A stretch of DNA of 64,000 nucleotides from an uncultured Paracoccaceae bacterium (GTDB taxonomy: Bacteria > Pseudomonadota > Alphaproteobacteria > Rhodobacterales > Rhodobacteraceae). Below are positions 42,661 to 51,525 of the stretch, piece after piece; within the stretch, counting starts at the first letter, position 1; every line of letters starts with the position of its first letter. The notes beneath the pieces were generated by a model that was given only the letters and a program-made list of their open reading frames with translations, was not told the DNA's origin and did not search any database. Position numbers and translations under genes: made by a program. Location: positions 62,001-126,000 of the forward strand of contig CANLVD010000005.1 of the NCBI GenBank assembly GCA_947494445.1, given 5' to 3'.

Positions 42661-43581
42661 TCACTCGACCAGTTTGGTGTGTCCCAGTCCTTCAAAGTCG
42701 ATCGCTTCGACAAATGAGCGGATGCTGTCCACTGGCAAGGTGGCGTCGATCTTCAATTCACGCCCCGGGGGAAAGACGCTGCGCAATTCGGCCGCGTGCA
42801 GCTTTGCATTGGAATAATTGGGATCGAAGCGCAATTGATGGACGAAGGCATTGTCGATGAACCGGCGGTCCTTGATCGTCACGACGCTCAGGCCGATCTC
42901 GCGGGTCATCACCAGATTGTCCAGAAAGTTCGACTGTGATTGGCGCGCCTGCCAAAGCTGGATCAGCACTTTCTCGTCTTTGGGACCAGTGTAAAGAGCC
43001 GCATCCTTTCGGGTTGCCCCATCTGGATCATCCTCACTTGAGGCAAACCCGCCAAGGCGTTTCTTGGATTTGGACGGCGGCTCATAAGGTTCGGGCTCCA
43101 GCCCCCTCAGATTGCGATCCGCAGTGCCGATGCGATGGGCAACGTCATATTCAGCCAGTGCACGGGCATCGCCATGGGGCAGGTCTTCGCGGGTCCATCC
43201 TTTGGGTGGGCGGGGAAAATGGGGCAGGGGATCGATGTGATGTGCCGTAAGCGGATTTTGCAGGTCGTCCACAAGGGCATCGCGCTTCTTGCCCGCCTCA
43301 CCCAGAGAATCGCCGTCGTTGTCGAGAAACAGATCAAACAGTTTGCCAAACTCGCCCGTCGTCTCGGACTTGGGTATGGGTTGCGGTTTGGCCGCAGCGG
43401 TTCGCATCTCACCTGACGTGCCGGGTTCAGAGGCGAGCTTTGATCCCAGATCAAGGGTTTGCCAGGCAATCGCACCACCTGCGCCGATCATCAGCAGCAT
43501 GCCGATCACCAGGATGCCCTGCGCCGGGCCACCACGGCTGACCGCCGGTGTTCTGCGTTGTCGTCGCTGAACCAATCCCAT
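42661..43581 (-). CDS. Membrane-anchored protein of unrecognised family (paralogue 1)
   Basis: I do not recognise this 306-residue protein. It has one N-terminal membrane span (about 23-40) preceded by a basic segment, then a low-complexity linker to about residue 115. A globular part follows with LPHFPRPPKGW (119-129), VLIQLWQ (205-211) and a C-terminal AIDFEGLG (293-300). The same three blocks occur in the same order in the gene immediately upstream, so the two are tandem duplicates; 51 bp separate them. Most of the protein should be periplasmic. Function unknown. Confidence 0.8.
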   Translation of the reverse strand: MGLVQRRQRRTPAVSRGGPAQGILVIGMLLMIGAGGAIAWQTLDLGSKLASEPGTSGEMRTAAAKPQPIPKSETTGEFGKLFDLFLDNDGDSLGEAGKKRDALVDDLQNPLTAHHIDPLPHFPRPPKGWTREDLPHGDARALAEYDVAHRIGTADRNLRGLEPEPYEPPSKSKKRLGGFASSEDDPDGATRKDAALYTGPKDEKVLIQLWQARQSQSNFLDNLVMTREIGLSVVTIKDRRFIDNAFVHQLRFDPNYSNAKLHAAELRSVFPPGRELKIDATLPVDSIRSFVEAIDFEGLGHTKLVE

Positions 43582-43632
43582 GCCCCCTTATGACATCGTC
43601 TCGAATCGGATCTGTCTTCCCTCAGGACCAGT

Positions 43633-44583
43633 CTAATCCGTGGAAGCCGCAAATCCCAATCCATCAAAATCGATGGCACCTGCGAGTGCGAGCAGGTCCT
43701 TTGCCGGACGGGTGCCTTGTACGCGCAGGACATTGCCCGGCGCATAGACCGCGCGCAGATCGCCCGCCTTCGGTGCAGCGGATGTATCGCCCTGATGTGC
43801 CCGCTTGGCGATCCGGTTGTGATCGGCAAAGGTCCGGCCCTGAATGTCATGGGCCACGCCACCAATGTTGGAGGCCATCAGCAAGGTCTCCGTCAGGCCC
43901 GAAGGCGATGGGTACATCTGCCAGAGCTGGATCAGTACACGCTCTCCTTCGGGGCCAAGATAAAAGGCAGCTTCCTTGTAGAAACCGCTGTCTTCCGGAT
44001 CCACAAGGCCGGTTGTGCGTTCCTTCTCATACATCATCATCAGCGTGGCCGGATGGGGCATAGTGGCATCAAGCCCGTCTGCCTGCCGGTCGAGCGTGGT
44101 CATGCGAAGGTCCATCTCGAAATGTGCAAAACCCTGCTGTTTGCCATTTGCAAAGTCCTGCCTCCTCCACCCATCTGGCGCGGGTGGGAAGTGGGGCAAA
44201 GCCTGAATGTGGCTGGGATGGGGAACAATGGGCTTGCCTGCCTGCTCTTTTACCAGAACAGCGGCTTCTCTGGCTTGCGCTTTTCGGTGGCCCTCGGCCG
44301 ACATCGTCGAGGTATGGGTAGGTTCTGGTAACTCGCCAATTGATTCCTGCCGGTCAGTCTCGGCCTTTTCAGCCTGCTTTTGGAACTCTTCGACCTGTTC
44401 GCGTGTTTCATCCTCTAACGGTGCATCTGCAACAGAAGGAGAACTGAGAGCGTTCTGAAGAGAACTCTGTAGAAAATAGGCAGCGACGCCCACCAAAAGG
44501 ATCATGACACCGATGATGGAAAGGCTGGCCAGAATGTTGACCTGGCCTAAGTCCGAGCCGGGCTTTTCATCGCGGTTTAGCAA
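43633..44583 (-). CDS. Membrane-anchored protein of unrecognised family (paralogue 2)
   Basis: I do not recognise this 316-residue protein. One membrane span (about 17-38) is followed by a charged, Glu/Gln-rich linker that could form a coiled coil (about 58-82). The domain shared with its neighbour then has LPHFPPAPDGW (129-139), VLIQLWQ (216-222) and AIDFDGLG (303-310). It is the first gene of the pair and diverges from pdhA, sharing a 203-bp intergenic region. Function unknown; the conserved Trp- and Pro-rich blocks suggest a defined fold, not a remnant. Confidence 0.8.
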   Translation of the reverse strand: MLNRDEKPGSDLGQVNILASLSIIGVMILLVGVAAYFLQSSLQNALSSPSVADAPLEDETREQVEEFQKQAEKAETDRQESIGELPEPTHTSTMSAEGHRKAQAREAAVLVKEQAGKPIVPHPSHIQALPHFPPAPDGWRRQDFANGKQQGFAHFEMDLRMTTLDRQADGLDATMPHPATLMMMYEKERTTGLVDPEDSGFYKEAAFYLGPEGERVLIQLWQMYPSPSGLTETLLMASNIGGVAHDIQGRTFADHNRIAKRAHQGDTSAAPKAGDLRAVYAPGNVLRVQGTRPAKDLLALAGAIDFDGLGFAASTD

Positions 44584-44719
44584 GGCTGCTCCTTTGTCGT
44601 TCTGATCGATTTAATTGAGTTTGCATGAGACTGGGACGGAATTTTGACAGGGGAAACCGGTATCGGAACATATATCCGGCCATGCAAAAGCGAGAAGACA
44701 GCCATGCAGCGGATGGCGG

Positions 44720-44747
44720 GTGACATTTACGTATCGTCAGCTATAAT
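44720..44747 (+). promoter_or_regulatory. Strong sigma-70 promoter for the pyruvate dehydrogenase operon
   Basis: GTGACA (44720-44725), a 16-bp spacer and a perfect TATAAT (44742-44747). Transcription would start near 44754, giving a leader of about 33 nt. A GGGAGGG ribosome site lies just before the pdhA ATG at 44787. Confidence 0.7.
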
Positions 44748-44786
44748 GATCGATAGTTCAACGTTAAACCATTCAGGGAGGGACGG

Positions 44787-45794
44787 ATGGCGACATCCCC
44801 GAAACGGGCGCCGCGCAAGGCCGCGAGCAAACCCAATACCTCGAAAGACGAGTTGCTTCACCATTATCGTGAGATGCTGATGATCCGCCGGTTCGAGGAG
44901 AAGGCCGGCCAATTATATGGCATGGGTCTGATCGGTGGATTCTGTCACCTCTACATTGGACAGGAAGCGGTTGTCGTCGGGCTTGAAGCGACCTCGAAAG
45001 AGGGGGATCAGCGCGTCACCTCCTATCGCGATCACGGCCATATGCTGGCCTGCGGAATGGATCCCAAAGGCGTTATGGCTGAATTGACGGGCCGCGAGGG
45101 CGGCTATTCCGCCGGTAAAGGCGGCTCGATGCACATGTTCTCGAAAGAGAAGAATTTCTATGGTGGTCATGGCATCGTTGGTGCTCAGGTCCCCATCGGA
45201 GCTGGTCTTGCCTTTGCCAACTGGTATCGCGAGAACGACAATGTGAGTTTTGCCTATTATGGCGATGGCTCGGCCAACCAGGGTCAGGTCTATGAGGCTT
45301 ACAACATGGCCTCGCTCTGGCAATTGCCCTGTGTTTTCGTGATCGAGAACAACCAGTATGCCATGGGCACTTCGACAAAGCGGTCTTCTGTGGCACCTGA
45401 TCTCTACACGCGTGGCGAAGCCTTCGGCATCCCCGGCGAGAAGGTCGACGGCATGGATGTGCTGGCAGTAAAAGCCGCCGGCGAGAAAGCCGTGGCACAC
45501 TGCCGGGCGGGCAAGGGCCCCTATATCCTTGAGATGAAGACCTATCGCTATCGCGGTCATTCCATGTCGGATCCGGCCAAATACCGGACCCGCGAGGAAG
45601 TGCAGAAGATGCGCGACGAGAAGGACCCGATTGCCCATGTCCGTGACATGCTGGTCGATGGCAAGCACGCATCAGACGCAGAGCTGAAGGACATCGACAA
45701 GGAGATCAAGGCCATCGTCAACGAGGCCGCGCAATTTGCTCAAGACAGCCCCGAGCCTGCGGAAGCAGAGCTTTGGACTGACGTCTACGCATAA
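44787..45794 (+). CDS. pdhA: Pyruvate dehydrogenase E1 component, alpha subunit
   Basis: Thiamine-diphosphate subunit of the pyruvate dehydrogenase complex, which turns pyruvate into acetyl-CoA. It has 335 residues. The thiamine-diphosphate motif is [17 protein letters not shown] through to ENNQ (about residues 158-190). Family segments [20 protein letters not shown] and [19 protein letters not shown] are present. The N-terminus has a short basic Ala/Pro-rich leader. The alpha/beta heterotetramer type with separate pdhA and pdhB is the alphaproteobacterial form. Confidence 0.96.
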   Translation: MATSPKRAPRKAASKPNTSKDELLHHYREMLMIRRFEEKAGQLYGMGLIGGFCHLYIGQEAVVVGLEATSKEGDQRVTSYRDHGHMLACGMDPKGVMAELTGREGGYSAGKGGSMHMFSKEKNFYGGHGIVGAQVPIGAGLAFANWYRENDNVSFAYYGDGSANQGQVYEAYNMASLWQLPCVFVIENNQYAMGTSTKRSSVAPDLYTRGEAFGIPGEKVDGMDVLAVKAAGEKAVAHCRAGKGPYILEMKTYRYRGHSMSDPAKYRTREEVQKMRDEKDPIAHVRDMLVDGKHASDAELKDIDKEIKAIVNEAAQFAQDSPEPAEAELWTDVYA

Positions 45795-45807
45795 GGGAGA
45801 GACGAAC

Positions 45808-47181
45808 ATGGCAACCAATATTCTGATGCCCGCGCTCTCACCCACGATGGAAGAGGGCACCTTGGCCAAATGGCTGGTCAAGGAAGGCGATGCGATCGAA
45901 AGCGGCATGATCCTTGCAGAGATCGAGACCGACAAGGCGACAATGGAATTCGAAGCCGTCGATGAGGGCGTGATGGGAAAGATCCTCGTCGCAGAAGGCA
46001 CAGAAGGCGTGAAGGTCAATGACCCGATTGCCGTGCTGCTGGACGAGGGTGAGGACGCAAGTGCTGCTCCGGCTGCGGCTGATGCGGCACCTGCCGCGGC
46101 TGAAGCGCCGGCGGCTGAAGCGCCTGCCAGCGTGCCTGCTCAGGCGGCGGCTCCTGTGGTCAGTGCGCCAGTGGAACTGGATCTGCCTGCTGGCACCAGC
46201 TTCAAGTCGCAGACCGTGCGTGAGGCGTTGCGTGATGGCATGTCCGAGGAAATGCGCCTTGATGGCAATGTCTTCCTGATGGGCGAAGAGGTGGCCGAAT
46301 ATCAGGGCGCCTACAAGATCTCTCAGGGCATGCTGGACGAGTTCGGCCCCAAGCGGGTGATCGACACACCCATCACCGAGCATGGTTTCACCGGTCTGGC
46401 CGTGGGTGCGGCTTTCGCAGGTCTGCGTCCGATTGTGGAGTTCATGACCTTCAACTTCGCCATGCAGGCAATTGACCAGATCATCAACTCTGCAGCCAAG
46501 ACGCTTTACATGTCAGGCGGTCAGATGGGCTGTCCCATCGTGTTTCGAGGCGCCAATGGCGCGGCGGCGCGTGTGGGTGCACAGCACTCGCAGGATTATG
46601 CTGCATGGTATGCGCATATCCCGGGCCTGAAGGTCGTGCAGCCCTACTCGGCAGCAGATGCCAAGGGCCTGATGAAATCGGCCATTCGTGACCCCAACCC
46701 GGTGCTGGTTCTGGAGAATGAGATCCTTTACGGACGCTCCTTCGATGTGCCTGACATTGAGGATTACACTGTGCCCATCGGCAAGGCCCGCATCTGGCGC
46801 GAAGGCACGGATGTGACGCTGGTGAGCTTTGGCATCGGCATGCAATACGCATTGGCCGCCGCTGATGAGTTGGCGGAAATGGGCATCTCGGCCGAGGTGG
46901 TCGATCTGCGCTCGGTCCGGCCCATTGATTATGAAACGGTGCTGGCTTCGGTCCGCAAGACCAACCGGTGCGTGACGATCGAGGAAGGCTTTCCTGTCTG
47001 TTCCATCGGCAACCACATCTCGTCCGTGATCATGCAGCAGGCTTTCGACTATCTGGACGCGCCGGTGATCAACCTTGCGGGCAAGGACGTGCCGATGCCC
47101 TATGCGGCCAATCTGGAAAAGCTCGCACTTGTGACCACCGCAGAGGTGATCGAGGCCGTCAAGGCCGTGACCTACCGGTAA
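45808..47181 (+). CDS. pdhB: Pyruvate dehydrogenase E1 component, beta subunit with N-terminal lipoyl domain
   Basis: The start at 45808 follows GGGAGAG and gives 457 residues. The first ~80 residues form a lipoyl domain with the modified lysine in [11 protein letters not shown]. An Ala/Pro-rich flexible linker runs to about residue 130. The transketolase-like E1 beta domain follows ([20 protein letters not shown], then the C-terminal swivel with [18 protein letters not shown]). A lipoylated E1 beta is known in Rhodobacterales, Rhizobiales and relatives and is absent from enterobacterial complexes. Confidence 0.96.
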   Translation: MATNILMPALSPTMEEGTLAKWLVKEGDAIESGMILAEIETDKATMEFEAVDEGVMGKILVAEGTEGVKVNDPIAVLLDEGEDASAAPAAADAAPAAAEAPAAEAPASVPAQAAAPVVSAPVELDLPAGTSFKSQTVREALRDGMSEEMRLDGNVFLMGEEVAEYQGAYKISQGMLDEFGPKRVIDTPITEHGFTGLAVGAAFAGLRPIVEFMTFNFAMQAIDQIINSAAKTLYMSGGQMGCPIVFRGANGAAARVGAQHSQDYAAWYAHIPGLKVVQPYSAADAKGLMKSAIRDPNPVLVLENEILYGRSFDVPDIEDYTVPIGKARIWREGTDVTLVSFGIGMQYALAAADELAEMGISAEVVDLRSVRPIDYETVLASVRKTNRCVTIEEGFPVCSIGNHISSVIMQQAFDYLDAPVINLAGKDVPMPYAANLEKLALVTTAEVIEAVKAVTYR

Positions 47182-47191
47182 GGAGAGAGAG

Positions 47192-48496
47192 ATGCCTGTA
47201 AATATTCTGATGCCTGCGCTCTCTCCGACCATGGAAGAGGGCACGCTTGCGAAATGGAACGTCAAGGAGGGCGATGAGGTCTCGTCCGGCGACGTGATCG
47301 CCGAGATCGAGACTGACAAGGCAACGATGGAGTTCGAGGCCGTCGACGAAGGCGTGATGGGCAAGATCGTCGTGCCTGAAGGGACCGAAGGTGTGAAGGT
47401 CAACGAGCTGATCGCGGTGATGCTGGAGGATGGCGAAAGCGCTGATGATATCGGTGCGGCACCTGCGGCAGCGCCTGCCAAGGCCGAAGCTGAGGCTTCG
47501 GCGGCGGCGGCACCTGAACCTGCAGCTGTGGCTGCCGCCCCGGCGGCACCTGTCGCTGCGTCTGGTGAGCGGGTTTTCGCAACACCGCTTGCACGACGTA
47601 TCGCCAAGGACAAAGGGCTTGATCTTGCTGCCATCAAGGGCTCCGGCCCGCACGGTCGGATCGTGAAAGCTGATGTCGAAGGTGCAAAGGCCGGTGCGCC
47701 TGCCGCCGCTGCCGCTGCGGCACCGGAAGCTGCGGCTCCGGCCAAGGCAGCAGCCCCTGCGGCTGGCCCATCCACCGATGTGGTCAAGAAGATGTATGCG
47801 GATCGCGAGTACGAAGAAGTTACACTTGACGGCATGCGCAAGACCATTGCCGCACGCCTGACAGAGGCCAAGCAGACCGTTCCGCATTTCTATCTGCGGC
47901 GCGACATTCAGCTTGATGCGCTTCTGGCCTTCCGCTCGCAACTCAACAAGTCGCTTGAGGCGCGCAGTGTGAAGCTGTCGGTCAATGATTTCATCATCAA
48001 GGCCTGCGCACTTGCCCTGCAGGACGTGCCTGATTGCAATGCAGTCTGGGCCGGTGACCGGGTGCTGAAACTGAAACCATCGGATGTGGCCGTTGCAGTT
48101 GCCATTGAAGGTGGATTGTTCACCCCTGTGCTGCGTGATGCCGACACCAAGACCCTTTCATCGCTCTCCAAGGAGATGAAAGACCTTGCCGGACGCGCAC
48201 GGGACCGCAAGCTTGCGCCCCATGAATATCAGGGTGGCAGTTTTGCGATCTCGAACCTCGGCATGATGGGGATCGAAAACTTCGATGCGGTCATCAACCC
48301 ACCACATGCGTCCATTCTGGCGGTGGGTGCAGGCGTGAAGAAGCCGGTTGTTGGTGCTGATGGTGAACTGGCTGTGGCCACGGTCATGTCGGTCACCCTG
48401 TCGGTCGATCACCGGGTCATTGATGGCGCGCTCGGGGCCGAGTTCCTGGCAGCGATCAAGGGTTATCTCGAAGATCCGATGAATATGCTGGCTTAA
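47192..48496 (+). CDS. pdhC: Pyruvate dehydrogenase E2, dihydrolipoamide acetyltransferase
   Basis: Core of the complex, 434 residues. One lipoyl domain (1-80, [15 protein letters not shown]), an Ala/Pro linker, a peripheral-subunit-binding domain (about 127-165, [19 protein letters not shown]), a second Ala-rich linker, and the acetyltransferase domain ending with the catalytic [15 protein letters not shown] (His and Asp in place). The lipoyl domain is nearly identical to that of pdhB, suggesting duplication. No lpd (E3) gene follows in this window. Confidence 0.96.
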   Translation: MPVNILMPALSPTMEEGTLAKWNVKEGDEVSSGDVIAEIETDKATMEFEAVDEGVMGKIVVPEGTEGVKVNELIAVMLEDGESADDIGAAPAAAPAKAEAEASAAAAPEPAAVAAAPAAPVAASGERVFATPLARRIAKDKGLDLAAIKGSGPHGRIVKADVEGAKAGAPAAAAAAAPEAAAPAKAAAPAAGPSTDVVKKMYADREYEEVTLDGMRKTIAARLTEAKQTVPHFYLRRDIQLDALLAFRSQLNKSLEARSVKLSVNDFIIKACALALQDVPDCNAVWAGDRVLKLKPSDVAVAVAIEGGLFTPVLRDADTKTLSSLSKEMKDLAGRARDRKLAPHEYQGGSFAISNLGMMGIENFDAVINPPHASILAVGAGVKKPVVGADGELAVATVMSVTLSVDHRVIDGALGAEFLAAIKGYLEDPMNMLA

Positions 48497-48514
48497 GGTT
48501 CAGTTGTTGACTCA

Positions 48515-48541
48515 GATCAAGGCACCCGGCGTGCCTTGATC
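48515..48541. terminator. Perfect hairpin after pdhC
   Basis: GATCAAGGCAC (48515-48525) and GTGCCTTGATC (48531-48541) form an 11-bp perfect stem with a 5-nt loop, 18 nt after the pdhC stop. There is no T run, so read-through into ppk2 is possible. Confidence 0.5.
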
Positions 48542-48574
48542 CTACCCTCCTGCGCAGATTTGCAGGAGAGGGCC

Positions 48575-49417
48575 ATGCCAAAAGACCGCACCACAGACGA
48601 ACTGGCCGAAGTGCCAACGGCTCCGGTGGAGACATCGGAAGCCGGGGAATACCCCTATTCTCAGAAGCTTTCGCGTGAGAAATATGAGGCGCGAAAGGTT
48701 GAATTGCAGGTGGAACTGCTCAAAGCTCAGGATTGGGTGAAGTCGTCGGGCGAGAAAATCGTGCTGCTGTTTGAAGGCCGGGATGCTGCCGGTAAAGGTG
48801 GCACAATCAAGCGTCTGATGGAGCATATGAACCCGCGTGGTGCCCGGGTTGTTGCACTGGACAAGCCGTCAGAGCGTGAACAGACCCAATGGTATTACCA
48901 GCGCTACGTGCAGCATCTGCCCTCTGCCGGTGAGATCGTCCTGTTCGACCGGTCCTGGTACAACCGCGCGGGTGTCGAGCGGGTTATGAATTTCTGCACG
49001 CCACGCCAGTATCTGGAATTCATGCGCCAGACGCCGGAATTTGAGCGGATGCTCACCCGCTCGGGCATCCGACTGTTCAAATACTGGTTCTCGGTCACTC
49101 AGGACGAGCAGAAACGTCGGTTCGAGGCACGCTCGAAAGAGCCATTGAAAAAGTGGAAACTCTCGCCGATCGATGTGAAATCACTGGGGATGTGGGATGA
49201 ATATACGCAGGCCAAAGAGGCGATGTTCTTCTACACCGATACGGCCGATGCACCCTGGACAACGATCAAGTCCAAGGACAAGAAACGCGCAAGACTGGCC
49301 TGCATGAAGCACTTTTTGTCGTCCTTGCCCTATCCCGACAAGGACAAGAGGATCGTCGGCACACCTGATCCGTTGCTGGTTGGCACTGGTCAGACAGCTT
49401 TGCGTCTCGCCAACTAA
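48575..49417 (+). CDS. ppk2: Polyphosphate kinase 2 (PPK2)
   Basis: Transfers phosphate between polyphosphate and nucleotides, generally favouring NDP phosphorylation from polyphosphate. The start at 48575 follows AGGAGAG and gives 280 residues, the size of one-domain class I PPK2. Walker A is EGRDAAGKGGTI, the lid and Walker B region reads FDRSWYNRAGVERVM, and KYWFSVTQDEQKRRFEAR follows. Which nucleotide it prefers is not visible. It stands alone after the pdh operon and converges on cysE. Confidence 0.94.
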   Translation: MPKDRTTDELAEVPTAPVETSEAGEYPYSQKLSREKYEARKVELQVELLKAQDWVKSSGEKIVLLFEGRDAAGKGGTIKRLMEHMNPRGARVVALDKPSEREQTQWYYQRYVQHLPSAGEIVLFDRSWYNRAGVERVMNFCTPRQYLEFMRQTPEFERMLTRSGIRLFKYWFSVTQDEQKRRFEARSKEPLKKWKLSPIDVKSLGMWDEYTQAKEAMFFYTDTADAPWTTIKSKDKKRARLACMKHFLSSLPYPDKDKRIVGTPDPLLVGTGQTALRLAN

Positions 49418-49427
49418 TAGCAGGTGA

Positions 49428-50246
49428 CTAGATCGTCTCCATGGCGCCGGCCAGCAACTGGTCCATGCTCTTCGACGGCTCCGAACAGCCGGCCTCGCCC
49501 ACGATTTTGGCTGGCACTCCAGCGACTGTCTTGCAGGGGGGAACCTCTTGCAGCACCACCGATCCGGAGGCAATCCGGCTGCAATTTCCGATCTTTATGT
49601 TGCCAAGCACAGCAGCACCCGCACCAATCAGAACGCCATCACCGATCTTGGGATGACGATCGTCGTCCTCCTTGCCCGTGCCACCCAGGGTCACGGAATG
49701 CAGCATGGAGACATTGTCGCCAACGACAGCCGTTTCGCCGATCACGATGGAATGGGCGTGGTCAATCATGATCCCTTTACCCATCTGCGCACCGGGATGA
49801 ATGTCCACGCCATAAATCTCGGAAGTGCGCATTTGCACGAAATATGCCAGATCCTTGCGGTCGTTCAGCCAGAGGTAATGAGACAAACGGTAGGATTGTA
49901 GCGCCTGATACCCTTTGAAGAACAGAAGGGGCTGGATCAGCCGGTGACAGGCCGGATCGCGCTCGAACACTGCTGTCAGATCGGCACGTGCCGCTTCCAT
50001 AAGCCCGGGATCATCGGCATAGGCTTCCTGAAGGATCTCCCGCAGGATCAGGTCCGACATATCGTCAGATGCCAGTTTCTGGGCAATCCGGAAGCTCAGA
50101 ACATCAGTCAGTGTCTTGTGATAAAGCACGCTGGCATGCACCAGAGACGCCATCAAAGGCTCGTTTCTGGTGATCTCTTCGGCCTCGGTGCGAACACGCG
50201 ACCAGATTGGATCAACAGATTTCAGTGATACGCTCGGCTGGGCCAT
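49428..50246 (-). CDS. cysE: Serine O-acetyltransferase
   Basis: Makes O-acetylserine, the carbon skeleton for cysteine. It has 272 residues. An N-terminal helical domain (from SVDPIWSRVRTEAEEITRNEP) is followed by a left-handed beta-helix of hexapeptide repeats with the catalytic region VDIHPGAQMGKGIMIDHAHSIVIG and GGTGKEDDDRHPKIGDGVLIGAGA. The C-terminal tail ends in Ile, the residue usually inserted into cysteine synthase (CysK). It lies on the minus strand beyond the distal end of the GTA genes, separated from them by a plus-strand gene. Confidence 0.95.
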   Translation of the reverse strand: MAQPSVSLKSVDPIWSRVRTEAEEITRNEPLMASLVHASVLYHKTLTDVLSFRIAQKLASDDMSDLILREILQEAYADDPGLMEAARADLTAVFERDPACHRLIQPLLFFKGYQALQSYRLSHYLWLNDRKDLAYFVQMRTSEIYGVDIHPGAQMGKGIMIDHAHSIVIGETAVVGDNVSMLHSVTLGGTGKEDDDRHPKIGDGVLIGAGAAVLGNIKIGNCSRIASGSVVLQEVPPCKTVAGVPAKIVGEAGCSEPSKSMDQLLAGAMETI

Positions 50247-50340
50247 ATCGCCCCCCTTGAGTTTTCGAGCACGAAAGGCTCAGTTGACTCTTAGGTCGGA
50301 CGGATTGGCCCGGAAATCAAGTGCTACTTAGGGGGGATTC

Positions 50341-50679
50341 ATGACAATGGGAGATGTCACCGATTACAGATCCTTGTTGCTCGACAGACTTGAGTCCCTT
50401 GTTCAGGAGGATAAAGCGGGTGCTGATGCCCGTAAAACTGTCACGCTTGATCAGCAATCCGTTGGTCGTCTCAGCCGTATGGACGCCCTTCAACAACAGG
50501 CCATGGCGAACGCAACACATGCCCGTCGAGGAGTTGAAAGAAGTGCCATCTTATCGGCCTTGAAGCGGCTGGATGACGGGGAGTTTGGCTTCTGTGCTGA
50601 TTGTGGCGACGACATTCCTGAGCCTCGATTGCAGCTCAATCCAACCGTACTCAAATGCATCGGATGTGCGCGGGGCTGA
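50341..50679 (+). CDS. TraR/DksA-family zinc-finger protein
   Basis: A 112-residue DksA/TraR-type protein, presumed to enter the RNA polymerase secondary channel. A helical N-terminal part is followed by RSAILSALKRLDDGEFGFCADCGDDI and the second cysteine pair CIGC (CxxC, 17 residues, CxxC). The coiled-coil tip lacks the DxxDxA motif of DksA in the usual place, so a different effect on polymerase is possible. It is divergent from cysE. Proximity to the GTA genes may or may not matter. Confidence 0.87.
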   Translation: MTMGDVTDYRSLLLDRLESLVQEDKAGADARKTVTLDQQSVGRLSRMDALQQQAMANATHARRGVERSAILSALKRLDDGEFGFCADCGDDIPEPRLQLNPTVLKCIGCARG

Positions 50680-50811
50680 TTGTTCAAGGGACAAAACGCC
50701 TGATGATCTGGCGACGGCCCCAAAGGCATTTCATCTTGCGCACGAAGGGTTTGCTGATCACGGCCAGACACATGCCCAAGGCAAACCCCACTGCAAATGT
50801 GTCAACGCCGA

Positions 50812-51525
50812 TCACGCTGCCGCTGCCCGCATTCTTCGAATATGCAAACTCAGTCTGACAACGCCTGCGGCGAAATCTGTGCCATCGGGTGTCAGGACAA
50901 TTGCGGACGCGGTATCGAGGAAGTGCCCAGACGCCAAAGGCCGCGCAACGGTCGTTCCGGCCAACACCCCATAGCCGCCACCTAACAGGCTTGCATCACT
51001 CAGAACACCCATTTGCCAACTGCTTGTGCCCGCGCCTGTGATATCGGCCAGCACCCTTGCGGATGCACCCATCAGGACCGAACCGGCTGGAATGATGTCT
51101 CCGGTGATCGATACGGCTCCGGGTTGCAGGATGTGATCAAACTCAAGAAATTCCTCAAACACCAACGCACTGGACGGGCTGATCACCGTGACGCTTTCCT
51201 GCCAGGCGACGCCTTCAAAGACCAGCCAGCTCTTCCTGGCCTCATCCCAGCATCGCCAGCCGGTTCTGGGTTGCGTGAATACCCAGCCCCCGTTGGAATA
51301 GGATGCAATCTGGCCCTCCCGACTTGCCCAGACACCATTGCCTCCCAATGCCACGATGTACGCCTCGCCGTCAAACGGCGAAAGCGGCGGCTCATTCAGG
51401 CCCGAACTAACCACGCGCAATTGCACCAGAACATCAAGACGAGAAAGAGCCTCGTTCACAGTCACATGCTTTTGCGCTTGCGCAGGCTGCACCAGAGGCA
51501 GGCCAAGTTGGTATGTCTCACTCAT
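50812..51525 (-). CDS. DUF2793 protein, probable GTA fibre/spike-associated component
   Basis: The start at 51525 overlaps the gp15 stop by 8 nt (ATGAGTGA), giving 237 residues. The N-terminal half has the DUF2793 pattern: LGLPLVQPAQAQKHVTVNEALSRLD, then GEAYIVALGGNGVWASREGQIA and GGWVFTQPRTGWRCWDEA. Such domains occur in phage and GTA fibre or spike proteins. The C-terminal half looks like a beta-rich head (LLGGGYGVLAGTTVARPLA). Its coupling to gp15 implies a role in the particle, most likely host-surface contact. This is inference; no biochemical role can be read from sequence. Confidence 0.82.
   Translation of the reverse strand: MSETYQLGLPLVQPAQAQKHVTVNEALSRLDVLVQLRVVSSGLNEPPLSPFDGEAYIVALGGNGVWASREGQIASYSNGGWVFTQPRTGWRCWDEARKSWLVFEGVAWQESVTVISPSSALVFEEFLEFDHILQPGAVSITGDIIPAGSVLMGASARVLADITGAGTSSWQMGVLSDASLLGGGYGVLAGTTVARPLASGHFLDTASAIVLTPDGTDFAAGVVRLSLHIRRMRAAAA

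Noticed and set aside
42661-44583. Two genes read as a single gene split by a frameshift
   Set aside because: Each has its own N-terminal membrane span and its own copy of all three conserved blocks, so they are complete paralogues.
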